Positions 11,301 to 24,129 of a stretch of DNA of 64,000 nt are shown piece by piece. The notes under the pieces are model-generated. The model did no database searches. It was not told where the DNA came from and saw only the letters and a program-made list of their open reading frames with translations. Made by a program: the position numbers and the translations under genes. Numbering within the stretch: position 1 is the stretch's first letter; every line of letters begins with the position of its first letter. Source of the stretch: Palaemon carinicauda. Taxonomy: Eukaryota > Arthropoda > Malacostraca > Decapoda > Palaemonidae. The stretch spans positions 10,932,177-10,996,176 of the forward strand of contig NC_090744.1 of the NCBI RefSeq assembly GCF_036898095.1. The letters run 5' to 3'.

Positions 11301-14300
11301 GGAGTACAGGCCTTCATCATTGGATAAAGTACTGACTCAGTGGAAAGGACCAAGTAGTTGGACTATGGAAGATGGACAGAAAAGGAACTTTGCTTTGAGG
11401 AGGAAATATCCTTTGATGTAGGAGTACAGGCCTTCATCATTGGATAAAGTACTGACTCAGTGGAAGGACCAAGTAGTTGGACTATAGAAGATGGACAGAA
11501 AAAGGAACTTTGCTTTGAGGAGGAAATATCCTTTGATGTAGGAGTACAGGCCTTCATCATTGGATAAAGTACTGACTCAGTGGGAAGGACCAAGTAGTTG
11601 GACTATGGAAGATGGACAGCAAAAGGAACTTTGCTTTGAGGAGGAAATATCCTTTGATGTAGGAGTACAGGCCTTCATCATTGGATAAAGTACTGACTCA
11701 GTGGAAGGACCAAGTAGTTGACTATAGAAGATGGACAGAAAAAGGAACTTTGCTTTGAGGAGGAGATATCCTTTGATGTAGGAGTACAGGCCTTCATCAT
11801 TGGATAAAGTACTGACTCAGTGGAAGGACCAAGTAGTTGGACTATGGAAGATGGACAGAAAAAGGAACTTTGCTTTGAGGAGGAAATATCCTTTGATGTA
11901 GGAGTACAGGCCTTCATCATTGGATAAAGTACTGACTCAGTGGAAGGACCAAGTAGTTGGACTATGGAAGATGGACAGAAAAAGGAACTTTGCTTTGAGG
12001 AGGAAATATCCTTTGATGTAGGAGTACAGGCCTTCATCATTGGATAAAGTACTGACTCAGTGGAAGGACCAAGTAGTTGGACTATAGAAGATGGACAGAA
12101 AAAGGAACTTTGCTTTGAGGAGGAAATATCCTTTGATGTAGGAGTACAGGCCTTCATCATTGGATAAAGTACTGACTCAGTGGAAGGACCAAGTAGTTGG
12201 ACTATGGAAGATGGACAGAAAAAGGAACTTTGCTTTGAGGAGGAAATATCCTTTGATGTAGGAGTACAGGCCTTCATCATTGGATAAAGTACTGACTCAG
12301 TGGGAAGGACCAAGTAGTTGGACTATGGAAGATGGACAGAAAAAGGAACTTTGCTTTGAGGAGGAAATATCCTTTGATGTAGGAGTACAGGCCTTCATCA
12401 TTGGATAAAGTACTGACTCAGGTGGGAAGGACCAAATAGTTGGACTATGGAAGATGGACAGATAAATGAACTTTGCTTTGAGGAGGAAATATCCTTTGAT
12501 GTAGGAGTACAGGCCTTCATCATTGGATAAAGTACTGACTCAGTGGAAGGACCAAGTAGTTGGACTATGGAAGATGGACAGAAAAAGGAACTTTGCTTTG
12601 AGTAGGAAATATCCTTTGATGTAGGAGTACAGGCCTTCATCATTGGATAAAGTACTGACTCAGTGGGAAGGACCAAGTAGTTGGACTATGGAAGATGGAC
12701 AGAAAAAGGAACTTTGCTTTGAGGAGGAAATATCCTTTGATGTAGGAGTACAGGCCTTCATCATTGGATAAAGTACTGACTCAGTGGAAAGGACAGGGTA
12801 GTTGGACTATGGAAGATGGACAGAAAAAGGAACTTTGCTTTGAGGAGGAAATATCCTTTGATGTAGGAGTACAGGCCTTCATCATTGGATAAAGTACTGA
12901 CTCAGTGGGAAGGACCAAGTAGTTGGACTATGGAAGATGGACAGAATAATGAACTTTGCTTTGAGGAGGAAATATCCTTTGATGTAGGAGTACAGGCCTT
13001 CATCATTGGATAAAGTACAGACTCAGTGGAAAGGACGACCAAGTAGTTGGACTATGGAAGATGGACAGCAAAAGGAACTTTGCTTTGAGGAGGAAATGTC
13101 CTTTGATGTAGGAGTACAGGCCTTCATCATTGGATAAAGTACTGACTCAGTGGAAGGACCAAGTAGTTGGACTATAGAAGATGGACAGAAAAAGGAACTT
13201 TGCTTTGAGGAGGAAATATCCTTTGATGTAGGAGTACAGGCCTTCATTGTTGGATAAAGTACTGACTCAGTGGGAAGGACCAAGTAGTTGGACTATGGAA
13301 GATGGACAGAAAAATGAACTTTGCTTTGAGGAGGAAATATCCTTTGATGTAGGAGTACAGGCCTTCATCATTGGATAAAGTACTGACTCAGTGGGAAGGA
13401 CCAAGTAGTTGGACTATGGAAGATGGACAGAAAAAGGAACTTTGCTTTGAGGAGGAAATATCCTTTGATGTAGGAGTACAGGCCTTCATCATTGGATAAA
13501 GTACTGACTCAGTGGGAAGGACCAAGTAGTTGGACTATGGAAGATGGACAGATAAATGAACTTTGCTTTGAGGAGGAAATATCCTTTGATGTAGGAGTAC
13601 AGGCCTTCATCATTGGATAAAGTACTGACTCAGTGGGAAGGACCAAGTAGTTGGACTATGGAAGATGGACAGATAAAGAACTTTGCTTTGAGGAGGAAAT
13701 ATCCTTTGATGTAGGAGTACAGGCCTTCATCATTGGATAAAGTACTGACTCAGTGGGAAGGACCAAGTAGTTGGACTATGGAAGATGGACAGAAAAAGGA
13801 ACTTTGCTTTGAGGAGGAAATATCCTTTGATGTAGGAGTACAGGCCTTCATCATTGGATAAAGTACTGACTCAGTGGGAAGGACCAAGTAGTTGGACTAT
13901 GGAAGATGGACAGAAAAAGGAACTTTGCTTTGAGGAGGAAATATCCTTTGATGTAGGAGTACAGCCTTCATCATTGGATAAAGTACTGACTCAGTGGAAA
14001 GGACCAAGTAGTTGGACTATGGAAGATGGACAGCAAAAGGAACTTTGCTTTGAGGAGGAAATATCCTTTGATGTAGGAGTACAGGCCTTCATCATTGGAT
14101 AAAGTACTGACTCAGTGGAAGGACCAAGTAGTTGGACTATAGAAGATGGACAGAAAAAGGAACTTTGCTTTGAGGAGGAAATATCCTTTGATGTAGGAGT
14201 ACAGGCCTTCATCATTGGATAAAGTACTGACTCAGTGGAAAGGACCAAGTAGTTGGACTATGGAAGATGGACAGCAAAAGGAACTTTGCTTTGAGGAGGA

Positions 14301-17300
14301 AATATCCTTTGATGTAGGAGTACAGGCCTTCATCATTGGATAAAGTACTGACTCAGTGGGAAGGACCAAGTAGTTGGACTATGGAAGATGGACAGATAAA
14401 TGAACTTTGCTTTGAGGAGGAAATATCCTTTGATGTAGGAGTACAGGCCTTCATCATTGGATAAAGTACTGACTCAGTGGAAAGGACCAAGTAGTTGGAC
14501 TATGGAAGATGGACAGCAAAAGGAACTTTGCTTTGAGGAGGAAATATCCTTTGATGTAGGAGTACAGGCCTTCATCATTGGATAAAGTACTGACTCAGTG
14601 GAAAGGACCAAGTAGTTGGACTATGGAAGATGGACAGCAAAAGGAACTTTGCTTTGAGGAGGAAATATCCTTTGATGTAGGAGTACAGGCCTTCATCATT
14701 GGATAAAGTACTGACTCAGTGGAAAGGACCAAATAGTTGGACTATGGAAGATGGACAGCAAAAGGAACTTTGCTTTGAGGAGGAAATATCCTTTGATGTA
14801 GGAGTACAGGCCTTCATCATTGGATAAAGTACTGACTCAGTGGAAAGGACCAAGTAGTTGGACTATGGAAGATGGACAGCAAAAGGAACTTTGCTTTGAG
14901 GAGGAAATATCCTTTGATGTAGGAGTACAGGCCTTCATCATTGGATAAAGTACTGACTCAGTGGGAAGGACCAAGTAGTTGGACTATGGAAGATGGACAG
15001 AAAAATGAACTTTGCTTTGAGGAGGAAATATCCTTTGATGTAGGAGTACAGGCCTTCATCATTGGATAAAGTACTGACTCAGTGGGAAGGACCAAGTAGT
15101 TGGACTATGGAAGATGGACAGATAAATGAACTTTGCTTTGAGGAGGAAATATCCTTTGATGTAGGAGTACAGGCCTTCATCATTGGATAAAGTACTGACT
15201 CAGTGGGAAGGACCAAGTAGTTGGACTATGGAAGATGGACAGAAAAAGGAACTTTGCTTTGAGGAGGAAATATCCTTTGATGTAGGAGTACAGGCCTTCA
15301 TCATTGGATAAAGTACTGACTCAGTGGGAAGGACCAAGTAGTTGGACTATGGAAGATGGACAGATAAATGAACTTTGCTTTGAGGAGGAAATATCCTTTG
15401 ATGTAGGAGTACAGGCCTTCATCATTGGATAAAGTACTGACTCAGTGGAAAGGACCAAGTAGTTGGACTATGGAAGATGGACAGAAAAAGGAACTTTGCT
15501 TTGAGGAGGAAATATCCTTTGATGTAGGAGTACAGGCCTTCATCATTGGATAAAGTACTGACTCAGTGGGAAGGACCAAGTAGTTGGACTATGGAAGATG
15601 GACAGAAAAAGGAACTTTGCTTTGAGGAGGAAATATCCTTTGATGTAGGAGTAGAGGCCTTCATCATTGGATAAAGTACTGACTCAGTGGAAGGACCAAG
15701 TAGTTGGACTATGGAAGATGGACAGAAAAAGGAACTTTGCTTTGAGGAGGAAATATCCTTTGATGTAGGAGTACAGGCCTTCATCATTGGATAAAGTACT
15801 GACTCAGTGGGAAGGACCAAGTAGTTGGACTATGGAAGATGGACAGAAAAAGGAACTTTGCTTTGAGGAGGAAATATCCTTTGATGTAGGAGTACAGGCC
15901 TTCATCATTGGATAAAGTACTGACTCAGTGGAAGGACCAAGTAGTTGGACTATAGAAGATGGACAGAAAAAGGAACTTTGCTTTGAGGAGGAAATATCCT
16001 TTGATGTAGGAGTACAGGCCTTCATCATTGGATAAAGTACTGACTCAGTGGAAGGACCAAGTAGTTGGACTATAGAAGATGGACAGAAAAAGGAACTTTG
16101 CTTTGAGGAGGAAATATCCTTTGATGTAGGAGTACAGGCCTTCATCATTGGATAAAGTACTGACTCAGTGGAAGGACCAAGTAGTTGGACTATAGAAGAT
16201 GGACAGATAAATGAACTTTGCTTTGAGGAGGAAATATCCTTTGATGTAGGAGTACAGGCCTTCATCATTGGATAAAGTACTGACTCAGTGGAAGGACCAA
16301 GTAGTTGGACTATAGAAGATGGACAGAAAAAGGAACTTTGCTTTGAGGAGGAAATATCCTTTGATGTAGGAGTACAGGCCTTCATCATTGGATAAAGTAC
16401 TGACTCAGTGGAAGGACCAAGTAGTTGGACTATAGAAGATGGACAGAAAAAGGAACTTTGCTTTGAGGAGGAAATATCCTTTGATGTAGGAGTACAGGCC
16501 TTCATCATTGGATAAAGTACTGACTCAGTGGAAGGACCAAGTAGTTGGACTATAGAAGATGGACAGAAAAAGGAACTTTGCTTTGAGGAGGAAATATCCT
16601 TTGATGTAGGAGTACAGGCCTTCATCATTGGATAAAGTACTGACTCAGTGGAAGGACCAAGTAGTTGGACTATGGAAGATGGACAGAAAAAGGAACTTTG
16701 CTTTGAGGAGGAAATATCCTTTGATGTAGGAGTAGAGGCCTTCATCATTGGATAAAGTACTGACTTAGTGGAAGGACCAAGTAGTTGGACTATAGAAGAT
16801 GGACAGAAAAAGGAACTTTGCTTTGAGGAGGAAATATCCTTTGATGTAGGAGTACAGGCCTTCATCATTGGATAAAGTACTGACTCAGTGGAAGGACCAA
16901 GTAGTTGGACTATAGAAGATGGACAGAAAAAGGAACTTTGCTTTGAGGAGGAAATATCCTTTGATGTAGGAGTACAGGCCTTCATCATTGGATAAAGTAC
17001 TGACTCAGTGGAAGGACCAAGTAGTTGGACTATAGAAGATGGACAGAAAAATGGAACTTTGCTTTGAGGAGGAAATATCCTTTGATGTAGGAGTACAGGC
17101 CTTCATCATTGGATAAAGTACTGACTCAGTGGAAGGACCAAGTAGTTGGACTATAGAAGATGGACAGAAAAAGGAACTTTGCTTTGAGGAGGAAATATCC
17201 TTTGATGTAGGAGTACAGGCCTTCATCATTGGATAAAGTACTGACTCAGTGGAAGGACCAAGTAGTTGGACTATAGAAGATGGACAGAAAAAGGAACTTT

Positions 17301-19574
17301 GCTTTGAGGAGGAAATATCCTTTGATGTAGGAGTACAGGCCTTCATCATTGGATAAAGTACTGACTCAGTGGAAGGACCAAGTAGTTGGACTATAGAAGA
17401 TGGACAGAAAAAGGAACTTTGCTTTGAGGAGGAAATATCCTTTGATGTAGGAGTACAGGCCTTCATCATTGGATAAAGTACTGACTCAGTGGAAGGACCA
17501 AGTAGTTGGACTATAGAAGATGGACAGAAAAAGGAACTTTGCTTTGAGGAGGAAATATCCTTTGATGTAGGAGTACAGGCCTTCATCATTGGATAAAGTA
17601 CTGACTTAGTGGAAGGACCAAGTAGTTGGACTATAGAAGATGGACAGAAAAAGGAACTTTGCTTTGAGGAGGAAATATCCTTTGATGTAGGAGTACAGGC
17701 CTTCATCATTGGATAAAGTACTGACTTAGTGGAAGGACCAAGTAGTTGGACTATAGAAGATGGACAGAAAAAGGAACTTTGCTTTGAGGAAAAAATATCC
17801 TTTGATGTAGGAGTAGAGGCCTTCATCATTGGATAAAGTACTGACTTAGTGGAAGGACCAAGTAGTTGGACTATAGAAGATGGACAGAAAAATGAACTTT
17901 GCTTTGAGGAGGAAATATCCTTTGATGTAGGAGTAGAGGCCTTCATCATTGGATAAAGTACTGACTTAGTGGAAGGACCAAGTAGTTGGACTATAGAAGA
18001 TGGACAGATAAATGGAACTTTGCTTTGAGGAGGAAATATCCTTTGATGTAGGAGTAGAGGCCTTCATCATTGGATAAAGTACTGACTTAGTGGAAGGACC
18101 AAGTAGTTGGACTATAGAAGATGGACAGAAAAAGGAACTTTGCTTTGAGGAGGAAATATCCTTTGATGTAGGAGTAGAGGCCTTCATCATTGGATAAAGT
18201 ACTGACTTAGTGGAAGGACCAAGTAGTTGGACTATAGAAGATGGACAGAAAAAGGAACTTTGCTTTGAGGAGGAAATATCCTTTGATGTAGGAGTAGAGG
18301 CCTTCATCATTGGATAAAGTACTGACTTAGTGGAAGGACCAAGTAGTTGGACTATAGAAGATGGACAGAAAAATGGAACTTTGCTTTGAGGAGGAAATAT
18401 CCTTTGATGTAGGGAGTAGAGGCCTTCATCATTGGATAAAGTACTGACTTAGTGGAAGGACCAAGTAGTTGGACTATAGAAGATGGACAGATAAATGAAC
18501 TTTGCTTTGAGGAGGAAATATCCTTTGATGTAGGAGTAGAGGCCTTCATCATTGGATAAAGTACTGACTTAGTGGAAGGACCAAGTAGTTGGACTATAGA
18601 AGATGGACAGAAAAAGGAACTTTGCTTTGAGGAAAAAATATCCTTTGATGTAGGAGTAGAGGCCTTCATCATTGGATAAAGTACTGACTTAGTGGAAGGA
18701 CCAAGTAGTTGGACTATAGAAGATGGACAGAAAAAGGAACTTTGCTTTGAGGAAAAAATATCCTTTGATGTAGGAGTAGAGGCCTTCATCATTGGATAAA
18801 GTACTGACTTAGTGGAAGGACCAAGTAGTTGGACTATAGAAGATGGACAGATAAATGAACTTTGCTTTGAGGAGGAAATATCCTTTGATGTAGGAGTAGA
18901 GGCCTTCATCATTGGATAAAGTACTGACTTAGTGGAAGGACCAAGTAGTTGGACTATAGAAGATGGACAGATAAATGAACTTTGCTTTGAGGAGGAAATA
19001 TCCTTTGATGTAGGAGTACAGGCCTTCATCATTGGATAAAGTACTGACTTAGTGGAAGGACCAAGTAGTTGGACTATAGAAGATGGACAGATAAATGAAC
19101 TTTGCTTTGAGGAGGAAATATCCTTTGATGTAGGAGTAGAGGCCTTCATCATTGGATAAAGTACTGACTTAGTGGAAGGACCAAGTAGTTGGACTATAGA
19201 AGATGGACAGATAAATGAACTTTGCTTTGAGGAGGAAATATCCTTTGATGTAGGAGTAGAGGCCTTCATCATTGGATAAAGTACTGACTTAGTGGAAGGA
19301 CCAAGTAGTTGGACTATAGAAGATGGACAGATAAATGAACTTTGCTTTGAGGAGGAAATATCCTTTGATGTAGGAGTAGAGGCCTTCATCATTGGATAAA
19401 GTACTGACTTAGTGGAAGGACCAAGTAGTTGGACTATAAAAGATGGACAGAAAAAGGAACTTTGCTTTGAGGAGGAAATATCCTTTGATGTAGGAGTACA
19501 GGCCTTCATCATTGGATAAAGTACTGACTCAGTGGTAAGGACCAAGTAGTTGGACCATAGAAGATGAAGAAAAA
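8383..19574. repeat. 120-bp satellite array, about 93 units
   Basis: Head-to-tail units of 119-122 bp (mostly exactly 120) contain ATATCCTTTGATGTAGGAGT, TTCATCATTGGATAAAGTAC, CCAAGTAGTTGGACTAT and GGAACTTTGCTTTGAGG. The array starts at a degenerate unit (AGAAGTACAAGCATACATTT) and is cut by the assembly gap. Variants are spatially ordered: GACTCAG and GTACAGG dominate up to about 17.6 kb, GACTTAG and GTAGAGG after it. The minus strand is open over many units because 120 is divisible by three; I do not treat that as coding. Confidence 0.97.
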
Positions 19575-20074
19575 NNNNNNNNNNNNNNNNNNNNNNNNNN
19601 NNNNNNNNNNNNNNNNNNNNNNNNNNNNNNNNNNNNNNNNNNNNNNNNNNNNNNNNNNNNNNNNNNNNNNNNNNNNNNNNNNNNNNNNNNNNNNNNNNNN
19701 NNNNNNNNNNNNNNNNNNNNNNNNNNNNNNNNNNNNNNNNNNNNNNNNNNNNNNNNNNNNNNNNNNNNNNNNNNNNNNNNNNNNNNNNNNNNNNNNNNNN
19801 NNNNNNNNNNNNNNNNNNNNNNNNNNNNNNNNNNNNNNNNNNNNNNNNNNNNNNNNNNNNNNNNNNNNNNNNNNNNNNNNNNNNNNNNNNNNNNNNNNNN
19901 NNNNNNNNNNNNNNNNNNNNNNNNNNNNNNNNNNNNNNNNNNNNNNNNNNNNNNNNNNNNNNNNNNNNNNNNNNNNNNNNNNNNNNNNNNNNNNNNNNNN
20001 NNNNNNNNNNNNNNNNNNNNNNNNNNNNNNNNNNNNNNNNNNNNNNNNNNNNNNNNNNNNNNNNNNNNNNNNNN
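19575..20074. other. Assembly gap of exactly 500 N
   Basis: A run of 500 N. The round number suggests a placeholder of unknown real length rather than a measured one. The satellite array ends at its left edge, so the true array may be longer. Confidence 0.98.
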
Positions 20075-20081
20075 CTAACCC

Positions 20082-20349
20082 TTAACCTCAAGGGGTTTTT
20101 TTTTTCCCAAGCACATTTTGCAATATATTTTTTCAAAATTACTTTAACAGCCTTAATTTTTGTTATAGAGAGGTCAGGTTGGTCTCATTCTCTTGGAAAA
20201 TGCCTGAAGTTTCTCAAAAAATTATCAAAAATATGCAAAAAAAATTTAAATAGCAGTTTTTTGCAAGGAAGTACCGGTACGTCCATGGGGGGAAAAGGGA
20301 CGAGTTTTGTGAAACGTACCAGTACGTCCTTTGGGGGAAAAAGGGTTAA
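20082..20349 (+). mobile_element. piggyBac-like MITE, copy 1
   Basis: A 268-bp non-coding element bounded by TTAA at both ends, with CC near the left TTAA and GGG before the right TTAA. It carries the perfect palindrome-like core GTACCGGTAC and a second GTACCAGTACGTCC motif. Two further copies are at 36374 and 41411 in the same orientation. TTAA target duplication with CCC/GGG ends is the piggyBac signature; no transposase is encoded. Confidence 0.6.
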
Positions 20350-20494
20350 AAAGATAGTACTGTATGAGAGTCAATTTCAAAATTATTATTGATGGTAAGA
20401 GTGTATGAAAGGGACTATATAAGTGGACAACCAGGAAAATAAAGAAAAAAATTTAAGTAAATGTATGATTACTTCTGATCCCAATAAATTTCAA

Positions 20495-20592
20495 TACTGC
20501 TATTTTCCCTGTTGGAGTACCTGGGGTTATAGCATCCTGTATTTCCAACTAGGGTTGTAGCTTAGCAAGTAATAATAATAATAAATATAATA
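20495..20592 (-). repeat. Decapod (TAA)n-tailed interspersed repeat, fragment
   Basis: Contains the motif block CTATTTTCCCTGTTGGAG, TATAGCATCCTG, CCAACTAGGGTTGTAGCTTA followed by AATAATAATAA. Many other copies lie in this window. The trinucleotide tail suggests mobilisation by a LINE of the L2/CR1 type. Strand is given relative to the copy at 51448. Confidence 0.7.
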
Positions 20593-20832
20593 TATCAGAC
20601 CTAACATGGACATTACTCATTGGGCTCCCACTCAACTGGGTCCAAAAAGGATAGTGTGAGTGAGCTTATATTTTACGGTTTGGAAGTGTGGCATGGAAGA
20701 TGAATTGAAGGCTTTGAGAAATGAACTATGGAGGAGATCAAATAAGGCTGAAATATTTGGGAAGGAAAACAAGCACTGAGGAGGTTACTGAAAGGGACAA
20801 AAAAACACAAGGGGTTCCGTGAAAACCTCAAA
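20593..20832. other. No recognised feature
   Basis: Unique-looking sequence between repeats; no ORF, TIR or RNA gene recognised. Confidence 0.5.
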
Positions 20833-21250
20833 GGAAATAATGAAAGATAGGATAGTATACATTAAGAAAATGTGAAAAATTGAAGGTGCAGAAAAAATGG
20901 AAGTAATGAAAGAAAGGAGAGCATACATTACCAAGAAAATGATTAGAATTGAAGGTGCAAAAAAAGAAGACAGAAATAATGGAATAAAGGATGGCACACA
21001 TTATTAAGAAAATGTTTAGAATTCAAAGTACAGAAAAAGATGGAAATAATGAAAGAAAGGATTGCATACATTAAAAAAATATGAAGAATTGAGGGTGCAG
21101 AAAAAGAAGACGGAAATAATGAAAAAAAGTATAGCATACATTAAGAAAATGTGAAGAGCAGAAGGTGCAGAAAAAAGATGGAAATAATTAAAGAAAGGAT
21201 AGCAGACATTATTAAGAAAATGTTTAGAATTGAAGGTGCAGTAGATAAAA
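20833..21250. repeat. Degenerate tandem repeat, unit about 66-73 bp
   Basis: Six diverged units of the form GAAATAATGAAAGAAAGGAT, AGCATACATTAAGAAAATGT, GAAGAATTGAAGGTGCAGAAAAAG. It leads straight into the 45-bp satellite. Confidence 0.8.
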
Positions 21251-22287
21251 AAGGGAATGTTATGATAAAGGGATTCAAAGGTACAGTATTTGAAAAAGCG
21301 AATGTCATGATAAAGGGATTCAAAGGTACAGTATTTGAAAAAACGAATGTCATGAGTTAGGGATTCAAAGGTACAGTATTTGAAAAAGCGAATGTCATGA
21401 TAAAGGGATTCAAAGGTGCAGTATTTGAAAAAGCGAATGTCATGATAAAGGGATTCAAAGGTGCAGTATTTGAAAAAGCGAATGTCATGATAAAGGGATT
21501 CAAAGGTGCAGTATTTGAAAAAGCGAATGTCATGATAAAGGGATTCAAAGGTGCAGTATTTGAAAAAGCGAATGTCATGATAAAGGGATTCAAAGGTGCA
21601 GTATTTGAAAAAGCGAATGTCATGATAAAGGGATTCAAAGGTGCAGTATTTGAAAAAGCGAATGTCATGATAAAGGGATTCAAAGGTGCAGTATTTGAAA
21701 AAGCGAATGTCATGATAAAGGGATTCAAAGGTGCAGTATTTGAAAAAGCGAATGTCATGATAAAGGGATTCAAAGGTGCAGTATTTGAAAAAGCGAATGT
21801 CATGATAAAGGGATTCAAAGGTGCAGTATTTGAAAAAGCGAATGTCATGAGTTAGGGATTCAAAGGTACAGTATTTGAAAAGGGGAATGTCATGAGTTAG
21901 GGATTCAAAGGTACAGTATTTGAAAAAGCAAATGTCATGATAAAGGGATTCAAAGGTACAGTATATAAAAAAAGGAATGTCATGCGAAAGGGATTCAAAG
22001 GTACAGTATTTGAAAAAGCGTATGTCATAAGTTAGGGATTCAAAGGTACAGCATTTGAAAAAGTGAATGTCATGAGTTAGGGATTCAAAGGTACAGTATT
22101 TGAAAAAGTGAATGTCATGAGTTAGGGATTCAAAGGTGCAGTAGATAAAAAAGGGAATGTCATGATAAAGGGATTCAAAGGTACAGTATTTGAAAAAGCG
22201 TATGTCATAAGTTAGGGATTCAAAGGTACAGTATTTGAAAAAGCGAATGTCATGAGTTAGGGATTCAAAGGTACAGTATTTGAAAAA
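21251..22287. repeat. 45-bp satellite array, left part (about 23 units)
   Basis: Units are GGATTCAAAGGTGCAGTATT, TGAAAAAGCGAATGTCATGA, TAAAG (45 bp). About ten central units (21397-21850) are identical, the outer ones carry AGTTAG or GTAGATAAAAAAG variants. The array is interrupted by the DIRS-like element and resumes at 28636. Both strands are open for long stretches because 45 is divisible by three and the unit lacks stops. Confidence 0.95.
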
Positions 22288-22324
22288 TGTTATTTTCATT
22301 AGTAAAATAAATTTTTGAATATAC

Positions 22325-22478
22325 TTACCCGATGATCATGTAGCTGTCAACTCTGTTGCCCGACAGAAATCTACGGTCGGGATACGCCAGCGATCGCTAT
22401 ACAGGTGGGGGTGTACACAACAGCGCCATCTGTGAGCAGGTACTCAAGTACTTCTTGTCAACAAGAACTCAATTTTCT
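22325..22478. repeat. DIRS left inverted terminal repeat
   Basis: TTACCCGATGATCATGTAGC to CAACAAGAACTCAATTTT; the near-perfect reverse complement lies at 28466-28617. The extra outer 37 bp (22288-22324, TGTTATTTTCATTAG) are not shared with the right end, as expected for the asymmetric termini of DIRS elements. Confidence 0.9.
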
Positions 22479-22526
22479 CCTCGGTCCACTGGTTCTCTAT
22501 GGGGAGGAAGGGCGGGTCCTTAAATT

Positions 22527-22617
22527 CATGATCATCGGGTAAGTATATTCAAAAATTTATTTTACTAATGAAAATAACATTTTTCAATATTAATCTTACC
22601 CGATGATCATGTAGCTG
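22527..22617. repeat. DIRS internal complementary region
   Basis: The first half (to about 22580, CATGATCATCGGGTAAGTAT onward) is the reverse complement of the element's left end. The second half (from about 22579, TTTTTCAATATTAATC, ending ATGTAGCTG) is the reverse complement of its right end. The two are joined as CATTTTTCAATATT, the sequence expected of a circle junction. In DIRS elements this region is thought to template the joining of the two ends into a circular intermediate. Confidence 0.85.
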
Positions 22618-22880
22618 ATTCACACCCAGGGTGGTGGGTGGAGACCAGCATACATGTTAACAAAGAAGCTAAGTATCCCGTATCTTATTTTAGCCGTTAT
22701 TCAAAATAACAAACATAAAATAAATAAGTACCTGGTAAGGAAGTCGACTTGAACCATTACTCTGCCTTTTTAAGTACGTCTTCCTTACTGAGCCTAGCGA
22801 TCCTCTTAGGATGCTGAGCGACTCCTAGGTGCTGAAGTATTAAGGGCTGCAACCCATACTAAAGGACCTCATCACAACCT

Positions 22881-24124
22881 CTAATCTAGGCGCTTCTCAA
22901 GAAAGAATTTGACCACCCGCCAAATCAACCAGGATGCGGAAGGCTTCTTAGCCTTCCGGACAACCCAGAAATATTTCAAGAGAAAGATTAAAAAGGTTCT
23001 GGAATTAGGGAATTGTAGTGGTGGAGCCCCCACCACTACTGCACTCGTTGCTACGAATGGTCCCAGAGTGTAGCAGTTCTCGTAAAGAGACTGGACATTC
23101 TTAAGATAAAAGACGCGAACACTGATTAGCTTTTCCAAAAGGTTGCGTCGAACATATTTTGCAGAGATCTATTTTATTAAAAGGTCACGGAAGTTGTGAT
23201 AGCTCTAACTTCGTGTGTCCTTACCTTCAGCCAAGCTTGGTCTTCCTCATTCAGGAGGGAATGAGCTTCTCGTATTAACAGTCTGAAAATAATAGGATAA
23301 AGAATTCTCCGACATAGGCAAAGATGAATTCTTAACTGAACACCATAAAGCTTCAGACGGGCCTCATAAAGGTTTTTAAAAAAGAACTTAAGAGCTCTAC
23401 AGGACATAATACTCTTTCTAGTTTCTTTCCAACCATATCGATAAGTTTGGAATAACGAACGATATTGGTCAAGGCCGAGAAGGCAGCTCGTGTTTGGCTA
23501 GAAAACCAAGATGTAGAACATGTAGCCGTTTCGGATGAAAATCCGATGTTCTTGCTGAAGGCATGAATCTCACTGACTCTTTTAGCTGGTAAAGCATATC
23601 AGGAAAAGAGTCTTAAAGGTGAGATCTTTCAGGGAGGCTGATTGAAGTGGTTCGAACCTGTCTAACATAAGGAATCTTAGAACCACGTCTAAATTCCAAC
23701 CAGGTGTAACCAAACGACGCTCCTTCGTGGTCTCAAAAGACTTAAGGAGGTCCTGTAGATCTTTATTGTTAAAAAGATCTAAGCCTCTGTGACGGAAGAC
23801 TGATGCCAACATGCTTCTGTAACCCTTGAAAGTGGGAGCTGAAAGAGATCGCTCTTTTCTCAGATATAAGAGGAAGTCAGCTATTTGAGTTACAGAGGTA
23901 CTGGTCGAGGATACGGATACTGACTTGCACCAGTTTAGGAAGATTCCCCACTTCGATTGGTAGACTCTAAGGGTGGATGTTCTCCTTGCTCTAACAATCG
24001 CTCTGGTAGCCACCTTCGAAAAACCTCTAGTTCTCGAGAGTCTTTCGATACTCTGAAGGCAGTGAGACGAAGAGCGTGGAGGCCTTGGAGTACCTTCTAC
24101 GCGTGGCAGACGTAGCAGGTCCAC
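22881..24124 (-). pseudogene. Tyrosine recombinase of DIRS-like element, frameshifted
   Basis: The N-terminal core-binding domain is open at 23582-24124 (LRVYQSKWGIFLNWC, TQIADFLLYLRKERSLSAPT, GYRSMLASVFRHRG), a typical DIRS/phage-integrase SAM-like fold. Stops follow near 23580. The catalytic part continues at 23177-23407 with THEVRAITTSVTF, which supplies the H-x-x-R motif near 23200-23217. FWKS near 23130-23150 gives the conserved His/Trp position, and the putative catalytic Tyr in VFYLKNVQ lies near 23105 in a third frame. At least two frameshifts and several stops break the gene. It would cut and rejoin the circular element DNA at the target site. It is followed by the internal complementary region, as in known DIRS elements. 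Confidence 0.8.
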
Positions 24125-24129
24125 CCTTA

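Noticed and set aside
11003..19560. Long minus-strand frames with a 40-residue repeat (up to 394 codons, and one running through the N gap)
   Set aside because: They follow from a 120-bp satellite unit that lacks stops in one frame; units of 119, 121 or 122 bp break the frame repeatedly and nothing resembles a domain.
8383..19574. CRISPR-like array
   Set aside because: Units are contiguous with no variable spacers, and the context is eukaryotic.
21016..22299. Minus- and plus-strand frames over the 45-bp satellite (427 and 152 codons)
   Set aside because: Both strands are open because the unit is 45 bp and stop-free; the minus frame even enters the DIRS end. No protein family signal.
22288..22581. 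A separate 290-bp MITE with TGTTATTTTCATTAG inverted ends
   Set aside because: The inner inverted copy is explained better as half of the DIRS internal complementary region, since the adjoining half matches the element's other end.
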